A DNA stretch of 64,000 bases from an uncultured Alistipes sp. (GCA_900769445.1 CAAGGR010000040.1:32561-96560); one strand, 5' to 3'. Counted from the stretch's first letter, positions 51,970-60,869 are shown. Notes: generated by a model from the sequence alone, not told the origin. Numbers and translations: made by a program.

Positions 51970-54516
51970 TTATTTATTGTACTTTTGGGGGAATATTAGT
52001 TGAATGCCAAAGCCAACATCAGGTGTCAATAGTTTGACTTTTGCATCATTGTCTTCTGCAATTAGTTTTAAAATCCACATTCCTAATCCAGTTCCAACCT
52101 CCTCACCCGTCACTTTGCTGCGCTTGGTTGTATAAAACGCCTGAAAAATATCATCAGGATTAACAATATCTGTTGACAACCCTGGTCCAGAATCCCTATA
52201 TTCGCATATGATATTTGTATCTGACTCATAACAAGCAACATCTATTTTACGTTCCCTATCTTCTTTCATGCGGAGGAATGCCTCTATAGAGTTTGAGAAC
52301 AGATTATAGAATATACTATCAAGATCTATTTCATAAATACGCATTTTAAGTTCTTGCACCTTATCCATTGAAAAGGCAATTCCTCTTGCCTTAAAAATGG
52401 AATGCCAAGTACTTTCAAGATTATTGAAATATGTTCGTAATGCAATGTCTTTTCTTTTGCGCTTATCTTTTTTTATGATACCAGTGGAAAAATCAAGCCA
52501 ATTTTGCATTTTCTTATCGGTTTCACGAGCTCTCTCCAATAAAATAAATGGATTTTTTCTATCCTCATATCCGATATAGGCATCTTCTCTAATTTTTTCT
52601 AATAAATATTTGCGAATTCGGTCATATCTATCATCAAGAGAAAAATTCAACTTGTTTAGATCGTGGCCAAATGAGGCTAACATTAATCCACTACTTGCCA
52701 AAGCTCTCAGCATCTTCTGTTCTTCTCGTAGATTTTCAATTTCTGCATCTTTTTGCTCGTTAAGTTCAGCTAGCACGGATATACTACTTTCCACTGAATT
52801 CAATGACATTCCAGGGCTCTGACTCCTCTTTTTAGCCAATATCTCATTTGCGAGTTTTTCTGCCTCTTTTCGTTCCAAACTTGCTTTACTAATGGAATCG
52901 TAGTACGCATCAAACTCTCGGGCAATATATGCTCGGTCTTCCTCAAAAATAGAGATTATGCCTTCTATCAACTTTTTAAATAGCTGAAAAGATCTATTTT
53001 CCTGAAGACCTTCTCGGCTAGATTTATCCTCAAAAGAGATATTCGTTAATCTGGATATGCATATGGATCCTGCCACATTTTCAACCTCAACTCGATAGCC
53101 TCCATCTGACTTTGCTACACCGGCTGGACTTTTTTGTTTTCTAGCACCCAAACCCAACCAATCAAAAGCAGAGTCATTCCTTTCACCATATGGTCTTACT
53201 CTAAAACTATCTCTAAACAACTTTACACCACCGAACTTATTAAGCCATTCAGATCTAAAGTTATACTGACAATGTCGATAATAGAATCTTTCTTCATCTT
53301 TCTTATTTGCTCCTTTCTTCAGGAAATAGAACGAGAAATCAAATGGACCGATTGTTTCAAAAAGTTGCGATATATCCAAATCTTTAAATCCAGGGACTAG
53401 TTGTGCAAAAGATCTAGATGTCGACCAATATCCTCGAAGGAATACATCTCGTGTGTAATTTTTCTTCTGCATATTAGCCCTATTGAAAACTTCCAATGGA
53501 ATAGCCTCCACATCATATTCATTTCTATGTATGGATATAGATACATTCTGGCTATCATCCGCATGTGCCTCAATCTTATAATCAAAGTCTTCACATATCG
53601 CACTTTCTACTATTCCAAATTTTGCATAGTTTAATGTGCTATATAAGGCTATTGAAAACTCATTGTGAGCTAATGGCGGCACAAGTATTCCCAAATCTGC
53701 GAACACTTCCTCTATGGCTTGATCGTCCCAGATATCTCTTAATTGTGATATTTTTAGTATAGTACCATGGCTAGGTCTATTTGCCTCAAACAATGGACAA
53801 TCTACTCCATATTGACTGAATATTTGACTGATATATGTGTCAAATGAGATATTATTAAGCTCACTTAATTCTGCCTCAATAGCATCAATGGTTTTGGACT
53901 TCCCCTCAAAATCACGCCAATCAACAATCCATTTATAGCCATTACAATTTGATAATTCTATCTCACTAAAAAGATCTCTGTGTGCGTCTGGATTAAACAT
54001 CGTAATCATCTCGCACTTTTCACCCAATTTATCCAATGCAAATCGGCCTATTCCTTTAGCTCCAGCTTTTATTCGACCATTTTTGGATATGTAATTGGTA
54101 GATTTATTGTCTGTTCCAATGGTCATCCAGTAGTTTTCGATTATGGCACGATTCATTCCTTCTCCGGCATCAATAATATACAAAGTTGCCAAGTCCTTTA
54201 AACGCTCAATAAAATGCGCTCGAGAAATTTTATTAACGTCTAATTTCTCAACATATGTACCATTCGCCAAATTATATACGTCGTCCAACAATACCTTTGA
54301 AATGCCAGCATTAATTAGATTTGCATATTGCTCGGTTGTCAAAGATTGCTGGTAGGTGGATAATTGATTGTCGATAAGAATTATTACCCATGGACTATCT
54401 GCATCGTAACCATTTTTAACAAGCTCAATGATGGCACCTCTGGCCGATGCCACATTTTCACGACCAATCAATCGTGCCGTTCTCGCTGAAACCTTAAATG
54501 GAACCTTTATTGCCAT
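51970..54516 (-). CDS. Dual GHKL ATPase: MORC/Hsp90-like N-terminus plus histidine-kinase C-terminus
   Basis: 848 aa, soluble. N-terminal GHKL domain: ELVKNGYDAD (N-box, about 31-40), YIIDAGEGMN (G1) and GAKGIGRFALDKLGE (G2). The middle (about 250-530) is unassigned. A coiled coil leads to a DHp-like helix with GHDLNK (His618), then a second ATPase: NLFSNSIEAF (N-box), YRDSGPGLS (G1), IFQAFYTTKRS (F-box) and GTGLGMWILKLI (G2). No membrane segment or classical sensor domain is visible, so input is probably cytoplasmic. First gene of the four-gene operon; a defence sensor role is inference. Confidence 0.8.
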   Translation of the reverse strand: MAIKVPFKVSARTARLIGRENVASARGAIIELVKNGYDADSPWVIILIDNQLSTYQQSLTTEQYANLINAGISKVLLDDVYNLANGTYVEKLDVNKISRAHFIERLKDLATLYIIDAGEGMNRAIIENYWMTIGTDNKSTNYISKNGRIKAGAKGIGRFALDKLGEKCEMITMFNPDAHRDLFSEIELSNCNGYKWIVDWRDFEGKSKTIDAIEAELSELNNISFDTYISQIFSQYGVDCPLFEANRPSHGTILKISQLRDIWDDQAIEEVFADLGILVPPLAHNEFSIALYSTLNYAKFGIVESAICEDFDYKIEAHADDSQNVSISIHRNEYDVEAIPLEVFNRANMQKKNYTRDVFLRGYWSTSRSFAQLVPGFKDLDISQLFETIGPFDFSFYFLKKGANKKDEERFYYRHCQYNFRSEWLNKFGGVKLFRDSFRVRPYGERNDSAFDWLGLGARKQKSPAGVAKSDGGYRVEVENVAGSICISRLTNISFEDKSSREGLQENRSFQLFKKLIEGIISIFEEDRAYIAREFDAYYDSISKASLERKEAEKLANEILAKKRSQSPGMSLNSVESSISVLAELNEQKDAEIENLREEQKMLRALASSGLMLASFGHDLNKLNFSLDDRYDRIRKYLLEKIREDAYIGYEDRKNPFILLERARETDKKMQNWLDFSTGIIKKDKRKRKDIALRTYFNNLESTWHSIFKARGIAFSMDKVQELKMRIYEIDLDSIFYNLFSNSIEAFLRMKEDRERKIDVACYESDTNIICEYRDSGPGLSTDIVNPDDIFQAFYTTKRSKVTGEEVGTGLGMWILKLIAEDNDAKVKLLTPDVGFGIQLIFPQKYNK

Positions 54517-54554
54517 ACATTAATCGCTTATGGAGGAAATCCCCCAATTTTTAG

Positions 54555-54585
54555 CAAAAATACGAAAAAATCTCCAAATGTCAAA
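54555..54585 (-). promoter_or_regulatory. Promoter of the kinase-REC-HNH-methyltransferase operon
   Basis: Minus strand: -33 TTTG (54582-54585), 19-bp spacer, -7 TATTTTTG (54555-54562), 38 nt before the ATG at 54516. Confidence 0.75.
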
Positions 54586-55827
54586 TGTCGCAGTATCAAA
54601 ATAATTACCTATAGTTGTTTGAAAGATGTAATCCCTGTTGGAATAAATTTGTTCGAACAAATCATATTTCAAAATAACTTCAATCATCATTTTATTATCT
54701 GTGTAAATTCAGTCTTATTTTGCGTTTTTACTTCTGAAAAGAGGTGTTATCCCACCCGGTTTTACAATGAGTTCTCAACATAAGGTTAGTAAGGTTGTTG
54801 GAAAAAGGTTTGAAGATGGAGTAGATTGAAAATAATTAGGTGACAGGGACATCTTCGAAGGATATGCTGTTTTCAGCGTAAAGGATGCAGCTCTATTTAC
54901 TGAAAACTGCAAAGAGTATAATATATAGCGATAATAATACTTCGTTAAGAATACAATTATTCTTTTCTACGGAGAAAAGAATCAAAAGAGTTAATGCTTA
55001 AGAAGACGGCTGCGCCGCTTGCTGGAAGTTTTTTGATTTAATTTTCTGAGAGTATGAGGATTTAAGAGGAACATATATAGATGCCTACTTCCTCAGTATC
55101 AATTAAAAAATAAAATTAAATACTTCTATATATCTCTATATCAACGAATGTTCATTGCCCCTTGCGTTGCTGTGGCCCTGCCGTTGGATTTAGGTGCAAA
55201 TAACGGCAATTTACTAAAATTCCCAAAATTGGTGTACGGGCTAACAATATGTATCGTCAGTTTGTACAAATTGCCTGTACATCGTATTGTTCAAATGTAC
55301 AATTAGTATAATAACAGGTAACTAGACGGTAATACAGCACCTATTCTTTTCATAATGAAAATAATCAAAAGATAATTTGCTTAAGGAGACGGCTGCGCCT
55401 CTCAATGGATTTTTTATTTTGATTTCTAAGAGAATGAAGGTCAAAACGGAACATAGATAACCCCCTAATCCTCAGTATTTCAAAAAACAAAATATATCCT
55501 TCTATATACATATACCACCACATCGACACACAACCATTCGAATCCCATTTCGCCGACTGCACGCCTCCGCCTCGCTTGGCGATTACTATACACCGTACAG
55601 ATATGAATAATTTGTTTGTAACTTTTTTCTGTCTTGTAAACTCTTTGTTATAAAAGACTCTAAACTGCACAAATAAATCACTCTTCAAAGATGACATTTA
55701 TTCTCTGTTCGCTTTTATGTAGTCGCTTGAGTATTAAAAGTTTAACATTTCCAGCATTCCATAGCATTGACCACTAGAACGATAATAGTATAAACTAATC
55801 GACACAAATCAACTCTGTACGATAGCT
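54586..55827. other. Gene-free AT-rich stretch with two copies of a 170-190-bp repeat
   Basis: No credible gene; the longest ORF (110 codons, minus, 55365-55697) overlaps a repeat copy and has no family-like features. Repeat A1 (about 54959-55150) and A2 (about 55343-55515) share ATTCTTTTC...ATCAAAAGA, GCTTAAG-AGACGGCTGCGCC, GGAACATA and CCTCAGTAT in the same order. Each begins with a hairpin; in A1 it is perfect (ATTCTTTTCT-ACGG-AGAAAAGAAT). Confidence 0.6.
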
Positions 55828-56131
55828 TTTCTCTGTACATATCCCAAGGGCAAAATTATGAACAGTGGGAACAACAGTGTTTCTCTCCGATTTTGGTGAA
55901 CGATTTGAAATCCAATGTTATTTTGCGTAATATCTTGCATTGTATTGATTATGCGACAATTACAATGTTTACTATGTCCAAAAGCAAACATCGTGTGTAC
56001 TCGTTTTGTACAAATATTTCTGTGTTTTTATCGCCCATAAATCGCACAAAATAATTCTCAAAATTTCAGACTCAGAAATCATAACCTTTTATACAAATAC
56101 AACCCCGCCTTTAGCGGACTTTGCAAAGAAA
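55828..56131. repeat. 304-bp direct repeat R2, left copy
   Basis: Imperfect copy of 61874-62177, equal in length. Shared blocks in order: TTTCTCT, GAACAGTGG, ATATCTTGCATTG, TTGATTATGCGACAATTA, ATGTTTACTAT-TCCAAAA, TGTGTTTTTAT, TTTCAGA, and ACAACCCCGCCTTT-GCGGACTTTGCAAAGAA at the right end. About 6.05 kb separates the two starts. Confidence 0.7.
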
Positions 56132-56155
56132 TATGGATAGGTTATATATAGAATA

Positions 56156-56204
56156 AAAAAGAGACTCTGCTAAAGTTATATTCAAACCTTAGCAGAGTCT
56201 TTTC
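56156..56204 (-). terminator. Terminator of the AAA ATPase gene
   Basis: Perfect 12-bp stem AGACTCTGCTAA (56162-56173) with 56189-56200, followed on the minus strand by a run of six T. Confidence 0.85.
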
Positions 56205-56225
56205 GCATTTACAGTAAACCCTCTT

Positions 56226-57362
56226 TTATTTTGCAAAATACTCCATCTTCAACCAGTAGGCATAAATCGGATCCTGGAACGAGATCTCGCCAGCCTTGTT
56301 ATCCAATATATCATTCTTGATAAGAGCAGCCTTTGAGCGAGCCACAGATGTCGGAGATGATATTTGGTAGCGGTGGTGCATCACATCGGTTGAACTAATT
56401 GCCTTCTCGCCTGCAATAAGGGCTTTAAGGTAGTTCAGTTGCTGCGTTGTCAAAGTCTCGGTAATCGTTACAAACAATAGGCTTAACTGCTCTACCAATG
56501 CAGCGTGTGCTGCTCGTACAATTTCAATAGTACACACATCGTTTGTTCTCAACCACGACTGCTGTGCCAACTGCTGTGCGTAGTAAGGGTGATTATCGAC
56601 AAGTTCAACAATCAGGTTGGCTGCTTCTTCATTTATTTTCTTGCCTGTATCCTCAAAGCGGCTATTGAAGAACTCTACAAGATAAGGCGTGTCAATCTTA
56701 TTAAGGAACATCAAGTTGCCAAACTTGTAGAAAGGTTTTGACGAATTTGTAAACACCTCCATCATCATATGGCGTTTGCTACCATACAAGCAGTAAGCAA
56801 CGCTCTGGTGCTGTTGCCAATGCGAGCGTAACTTTTTCTGGAAATAGTCAGGATCGGCAAACTCAGCGATATTCTGGAACTCATCAACGCAAATCACAAT
56901 TTTGAGTCCCTTCTTCTGTGCAATTTTCTCGGCAAGGTCAAGCACCTCGTCTGGATTGCGCTTTACATCCTCCCAATCAAAATCTATCGACACCTCATTT
57001 GTCGGGTCAGTGCCAATAGAAATCTTTGGCACAAGGTGCGAGAAAAAACTTTTTGTGTTCTCTACAGCCTCCTCCCATTTGCTTGATGTCGCAGCGATAA
57101 CCTTCTGTGCAAGCAAAGAGTAGAAGTGCTCCTCATTGCGTACATTAAAGAGGTCAATATGACATATACGCAACTTGTCATCCTGCTTCATTGCCAACTT
57201 TGCAGCTTTGTATACAAGCGAGCTCTTGCCCCAACCACGGGGCGAGATAATGATTGTATTGCTAAGCGACACGAAATTCCAAACCAAGTTGGTTGTTTCC
57301 ACCTCTCGGTCTATGAAATTCTCATCGGTTGCTATTCTGCCATAGATAAAAGGAGCCTCCAT
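56226..57362 (-). CDS. AAA-family ATPase with C-terminal winged helix
   Basis: 378 aa. Walker A SPRGWGKSS (40-48), Walker B ICVDEFQN (about 154-161), arginine-containing KRHMMMEVF sensor region, and a C-terminal winged-helix-like part (about 300-375, TTQQLNYLKALIAGE, then YQISSPTSVARSKAALI). This is the STAND-like ATPase family frequent in Bacteroidetes and archaea, of unclear role. Monocistronic with its own terminator. Might belong to a defence or transposition function by context, but nothing in the sequence decides. Confidence 0.8.
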   Translation of the reverse strand: MEAPFIYGRIATDENFIDREVETTNLVWNFVSLSNTIIISPRGWGKSSLVYKAAKLAMKQDDKLRICHIDLFNVRNEEHFYSLLAQKVIAATSSKWEEAVENTKSFFSHLVPKISIGTDPTNEVSIDFDWEDVKRNPDEVLDLAEKIAQKKGLKIVICVDEFQNIAEFADPDYFQKKLRSHWQQHQSVAYCLYGSKRHMMMEVFTNSSKPFYKFGNLMFLNKIDTPYLVEFFNSRFEDTGKKINEEAANLIVELVDNHPYYAQQLAQQSWLRTNDVCTIEIVRAAHAALVEQLSLLFVTITETLTTQQLNYLKALIAGEKAISSTDVMHHRYQISSPTSVARSKAALIKNDILDNKAGEISFQDPIYAYWLKMEYFAK

Positions 57363-57554
57363 AATCAGCTTTTGTATGTTTTTGCAATATAGTACAAAAT
57401 ATGTAATTACACAAATTGTTATTACAAAAAGTGTAAATACAAATAATGTACTATGGAAATGTGGAGAGAATGACGGGTGTTATTAATGAGGTGTAGAATA
57501 CGGCCTACCTTGCATAGGGGTATTAAATTTTACACCTTCGCTGGATGCTTCTCG

Positions 57555-57806
57555 TTATTTACAATCACAGAGTTTGTCGTACTCGTCAATAGTTAGTTTG
57601 CCAAATGCATCATCTCCAACGATTGACGGCTCGACATTGTATCTGAAATAGTATTGCTCGGTTCGGTTTTGTCGGTTTTCGCAACATAGTTTGATTTCGT
57701 TCTCATCAACTTTTGTAAGCTTCGCAGCTGAGCAGATAGACCTCGCAATTGCCACTAACTCTCTGGCAGCGTCGAATATTAGTATCTGTGGTTGTTTCTC
57801 TGACAT
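57555..57806 (-). CDS. Small NUMOD-like protein, paralogue 1
   Basis: 83 aa. The pattern ILIFDAARELVAIARSICSAA, then LCCENR, then YYFRYN resembles the NUMOD1/IENR DNA-binding module (S-x2-AA, I-x2-CC-x-G/N-R, Y-x-F-R) usually attached to HNH or GIY-YIG nucleases. The tail is KLTIDEYDKLC. A homologue follows upstream at 58004-58363 with the same module and tail. No nuclease domain is attached. Confidence 0.6.
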   Translation of the reverse strand: MSEKQPQILIFDAARELVAIARSICSAAKLTKVDENEIKLCCENRQNRTEQYYFRYNVEPSIVGDDAFGKLTIDEYDKLCDCK

Positions 57807-57831
57807 ATTGGGTGGTTTTTATTTTCTCCCA

Positions 57832-57839
57832 CAAAGTTA
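57832..57839 (-). promoter_or_regulatory. Candidate -7 box of NUMOD-like paralogue 1
   Basis: TAACTTTG on the minus strand, 25 nt before the ATG at 57806. Confidence 0.4.
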
Positions 57840-58003
57840 GTGATATTTTCCCCAAGTGAGTCTCGTGACAACCACTAAAATTAAACACCCACCTCGCAGA
57901 CTTGGAAAAATACCGAAGAATAGCGAGATGAGCGAAGGACAATAGAGTGGGCATTTGTTTGATGCGTCGTTGCAATCGCCTAATGCTTTGATAGTTGTCG
58001 TTA

Positions 58004-58363
58004 TTAGTTCATTTCCCGGTGGGAGGTGGCAATCTTCATTCTCTGCCTATCCTTTACCCTCTGACGAATATGTGCCATCTTTCGTGTGGAGATATACTTG
58101 CGATTGATGCCACACAAGTCGTCATACTCTTTCAGTGTCAGCTTGTCTAAATCGTCCATCTCCAATAGAATATCGGGATGCAGTTGGCGGTAATAATAGA
58201 CTCCCGATCGGACCGATTTGCCTGTGCAACAATTGTGTATTGCCGATTTGTTTTCGTGCGTCAATTCAGCAGCGCAATGCAACGACCGAACAATCGCCAC
58301 CAACACCCTTGCCCCATTGAAAATAAGCACCTTGCACGGCATTCTAAATTTACTCCTTCTCAT
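58004..58363 (-). CDS. Small NUMOD-like protein, paralogue 2
   Basis: 119 aa. Shares VLIFNGARVLVAIVRSLHCAA, then HNCCTGKS, then YYYRQ and the tail DKLTLKEYDDLCG with paralogue 1, plus about 35 extra basic C-terminal residues (QRVKDRQRMK). Same strand, 197 nt upstream of paralogue 1; an old tandem duplication. Function is unknown; DNA binding is inferred from the NUMOD-like pattern. Confidence 0.6.
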   Translation of the reverse strand: MRRSKFRMPCKVLIFNGARVLVAIVRSLHCAAELTHENKSAIHNCCTGKSVRSGVYYYRQLHPDILLEMDDLDKLTLKEYDDLCGINRKYISTRKMAHIRQRVKDRQRMKIATSHREMN

Positions 58364-58418
58364 TTGCGTTGTGATTTAATAGTTTAGACTATTATCAGAA
58401 TAGGAGTATTTTCAGCTT

Positions 58419-58871
58419 TTGGTTGGCAGCTACTTGCTTGTCCTAATCAACTTCGCAAAGTTTGCACCTATTGCAATCTATTTATCATCGCTTATCACTG
58501 TTTATCAAATATTTGGGCCGTATTTGAGCCACAATTCCGTAATAATCTTATTATCAATAACTTTAACATTCTGCATCGAGAAGTATAATATTAATGGGAA
58601 GGAAGTTGTAAGTTTTTCACCTTCATATATCAATGAAGATGAAATGATTTTCGGCAATAGCATCTTTAAATTTCTTGCTTATTGCAAAAATTATTCAAGG
58701 ATTAGCCTGAATAAGGTAAGAAAGTCTTTCATTGAGCAATGTGAATGGTTGAAGAACAACGAATCTGTATTTGCTCCTCATAGTGGCAAAGATGAAAATG
58801 GCAATACTGTTTTCCCCGACTTTGGAGAATGGTTTGATAACAATATAAACGATTTAATAACACAAACATAA
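58419..58871 (+). CDS. Unknown protein with N-terminal membrane segments
   Basis: 150 aa if read from TTG at 58419; there is no ATG before about codon 75 and an in-frame TAG lies at 58401, so it either uses TTG or is N-terminally truncated. Two hydrophobic segments (about 5-27 and 40-55) precede a soluble part containing RISLNKVRKSFIEQCEWL and ending FPDFGEWFDNNINDLITQT. No family recognised. It is 57 nt upstream of another unknown gene on the same strand. Confidence 0.5.
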   Translation: MVGSYLLVLINFAKFAPIAIYLSSLITVYQIFGPYLSHNSVIILLSITLTFCIEKYNINGKEVVSFSPSYINEDEMIFGNSIFKFLAYCKNYSRISLNKVRKSFIEQCEWLKNNESVFAPHSGKDENGNTVFPDFGEWFDNNINDLITQT

Positions 58872-58928
58872 AATAAACAGTTATAGATTATAAGTTTAGA
58901 TGTAACAATAATATACAAGAAACCTAAA

Positions 58929-59330
58929 ATGGTGAAATACAATGCAACCCATGCTGCATGTGGTAGTACTTTCATGATTGTTCCCGACGATGTAGCCACA
59001 GAGGAGACAGAGTGGAGTGCAAACATCACTCACAACATGAGTAGAATGGCACCGCAAGTTCCCATCCGTGTTAAATACAGGAATAAGGAGTATAAGGATA
59101 CTTTATATGACTATGTATGGGAGCCTGGAGAGAATGGCAATATTACCACCTCTATAATGAGTAAGATTCTTACTCAAGGTATCGCCTATATGGTTGAGAA
59201 TAGGAAAAAACTCCTTCCCTTTAATCCCGCAAACGGATGGGGTTCTTATGATGGATTTGTTCCTTGGTCGATAAAATACAAGGAGGCCTGCGAGGACAAT
59301 CCTGGTTGCAAGATAAAGGCAAGTATATAA
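58929..59330 (+). CDS. Unknown 133-residue protein
   Basis: 133 aa from an ATG (MVKYNATHAACGSTFMIVPDD). Soluble, no signal peptide, no motif I can assign; the DTLYDYVWEPG and NPANGWGSYDGFVPW stretches look structured. It probably shares a transcript with the preceding unknown gene, and it is convergent with the HigA-like gene. Confidence 0.6.
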   Translation: MVKYNATHAACGSTFMIVPDDVATEETEWSANITHNMSRMAPQVPIRVKYRNKEYKDTLYDYVWEPGENGNITTSIMSKILTQGIAYMVENRKKLLPFNPANGWGSYDGFVPWSIKYKEACEDNPGCKIKASI

Positions 59331-59400
59331 GATTCGCTCCAAGTCAGCAGAAAGCTGTTGCTTGAAGCGATGTTTTGTGGATATATTTGATTTGAAACTT

Positions 59401-60522
59401 TTAATGAATCTTTTGACTTTGATTTCCTCTTATGTTATAAAAATTAGTTTGATACTTGTAACGCCACGAGGCTATTGACGGACTAATCCCATATCTCATA
59501 GCTTCTTTGATTACGGCATTATAAACACTGTAGGGACTAATTGATTTACTCTTAACTTTTAGAATACTTTCCCATATATTCTTGGGTATTAATGTATCTT
59601 CAGCAAATTTATTAGCAGCTATTTCCCTATCATCGCTCTCTTGCCCCAAAGTGGCATTATATGATATATTAGAAGAACCATTAATAAGATCTTTTTCGAT
59701 ATGATGAAGTTCGTGCAAAACGTCAAATACAAGCATATCCATATTATTATGACGATGACTAACTACAATATACGGCGTGTTATTAATAATTGAAGAATAT
59801 GCATCTACTGGCGCCTTCTCAATCTTTTCAACATAGCTATAACCAATTCCATACTTTGCAAGACACTTTTCAATATAATCCTCTGTAATAGTACGATTAT
59901 TTGCACGTGCTGCTATTTCGTTTGCAACGATTTGAATGACTCCTTTTTCAAATCTATTTGTTACCTTCTTATTAACACAAGCAGCATAAGCTAAGAGTAC
60001 CCAAGCTTTTAGATTCTTATCTTCAATCTGAACTTTGTCACTCTTTTTAAAACATCCTGTTGGTTGAGTAATCTGCAAGAGCTCATCAGCCGAACTAACT
60101 TTCAACTGGTTATATAGATGTGAAATCCTATCCTTTGCGAAAGCATAACTATCGGTTCCAAGTTGTTTGAATAGAAGAGCGATGTTAACAAGACCGGCTA
60201 ACATTCTTTCTATTGCCGACCACTCTTCTTCGGCTTGATTCCGATGTGATATTGCAAGGATATCTCTATCGTATGAGGCTTGCAGATTCAACCACATTGA
60301 AGATGGAATACCTAGTGCTTCCTCAAGTTTATTAGCCATCTGTGGTGTTATAGTTTCCTTTTGTTTAATCATGCGACTAAAGTTCGATGGCTGCATACCA
60401 AGACGTAGAGCCATGTCTTTTCGACTGATGCCTCTGTCTTTTATTTCATCGATAATCAGTTCTGTTGGATGAACTGCTTCGATAGGGATGATTGTTTCGT
60501 TAATGGTCGCCATAGTGTTCAT
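59401..60522 (-). CDS. higA: HigA-type antitoxin fused to an ImmA/IrrE-like metallopeptidase
   Basis: 373 aa. N-terminal HigA/XRE helix-turn-helix (about 15-75; MALRLGMQPSNFSRMIK) followed by an ImmA/IrrE-like zinc peptidase with HELHH (about 270-274) and EIAANKFAEDTLIP. The toxin gene precedes and overlaps it by 23 nt (14 nt if the second Met at 60513 is used), as in HigBA modules. The HTH should bind the palindrome before higB; the peptidase may cleave the regulator or toxin under stress, as ImmA does in other systems (inference). Confidence 0.85.
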   Translation of the reverse strand: MNTMATINETIIPIEAVHPTELIIDEIKDRGISRKDMALRLGMQPSNFSRMIKQKETITPQMANKLEEALGIPSSMWLNLQASYDRDILAISHRNQAEEEWSAIERMLAGLVNIALLFKQLGTDSYAFAKDRISHLYNQLKVSSADELLQITQPTGCFKKSDKVQIEDKNLKAWVLLAYAACVNKKVTNRFEKGVIQIVANEIAARANNRTITEDYIEKCLAKYGIGYSYVEKIEKAPVDAYSSIINNTPYIVVSHRHNNMDMLVFDVLHELHHIEKDLINGSSNISYNATLGQESDDREIAANKFAEDTLIPKNIWESILKVKSKSISPYSVYNAVIKEAMRYGISPSIASWRYKYQTNFYNIRGNQSQKIH

Positions 60523-60811
60523 TTATTTCAAATAATAGTAATGTTAATTTATCTTCTTTCTCAAAAAATATTAGGCGATATTTTGTATCATAACCAACTC
60601 TTACTGATGAATAAATATTATTAGTTAAATGTTCATAGTGTAATGAATTGATTTTGCTTATTGATTCAATATCATTAGCATTCTCAAGGAGCTTAATAAC
60701 CTTGTCGATATTTCTAATAAGCTTCGTATTACTCTTATATTTCTTGTACCCACCAATATATTTATGGTTTACAAGGCTCTTTATTTCTTCATTGTCGTAT
60801 TCAATTTTCAT
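60500..60811 (-). CDS. higB: HigB/RelE-family toxin
   Basis: 103 aa. RelE-fold toxin size and pattern: KSLVNHKYIGGYKKYKSN, LHYEHLTNNIYSSVRVGYDTKYRLIFFE, ending ILLFEINEHYGDH-like. HigB toxins cut mRNA on the ribosome. First gene of the module, with the antitoxin overlapping its 3' end. Catalytic residues are not certain from sequence alone. Confidence 0.78.
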   Translation of the reverse strand: MKIEYDNEEIKSLVNHKYIGGYKKYKSNTKLIRNIDKVIKLLENANDIESISKINSLHYEHLTNNIYSSVRVGYDTKYRLIFFEKEDKLTLLLFEINEHYGDH

Positions 60812-60832
60812 ACAATACTAATTTTCATGCTG

Positions 60833-60869
60833 CAAATATAGTGAAAAATTATCGTATTTGATAATTTTT
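60833..60869 (-). promoter_or_regulatory. higBA promoter box and operator palindrome
   Basis: TATATTTG at 60833-60840 (minus) is a -7 match, 22 nt before the ATG. Immediately upstream lies a perfect 10-bp inverted repeat AAAAATTATC (60844-60853) with 60860-60869 and a 6-nt spacer, in the -33/-7 region where an autorepressor should bind. Confidence 0.65.

Noticed and set aside
55365..55697. 110-codon minus-strand ORF
   Set aside because: It overlaps repeat A2, the corresponding repeat A1 has no matching frame, and the translation has no family-like pattern.
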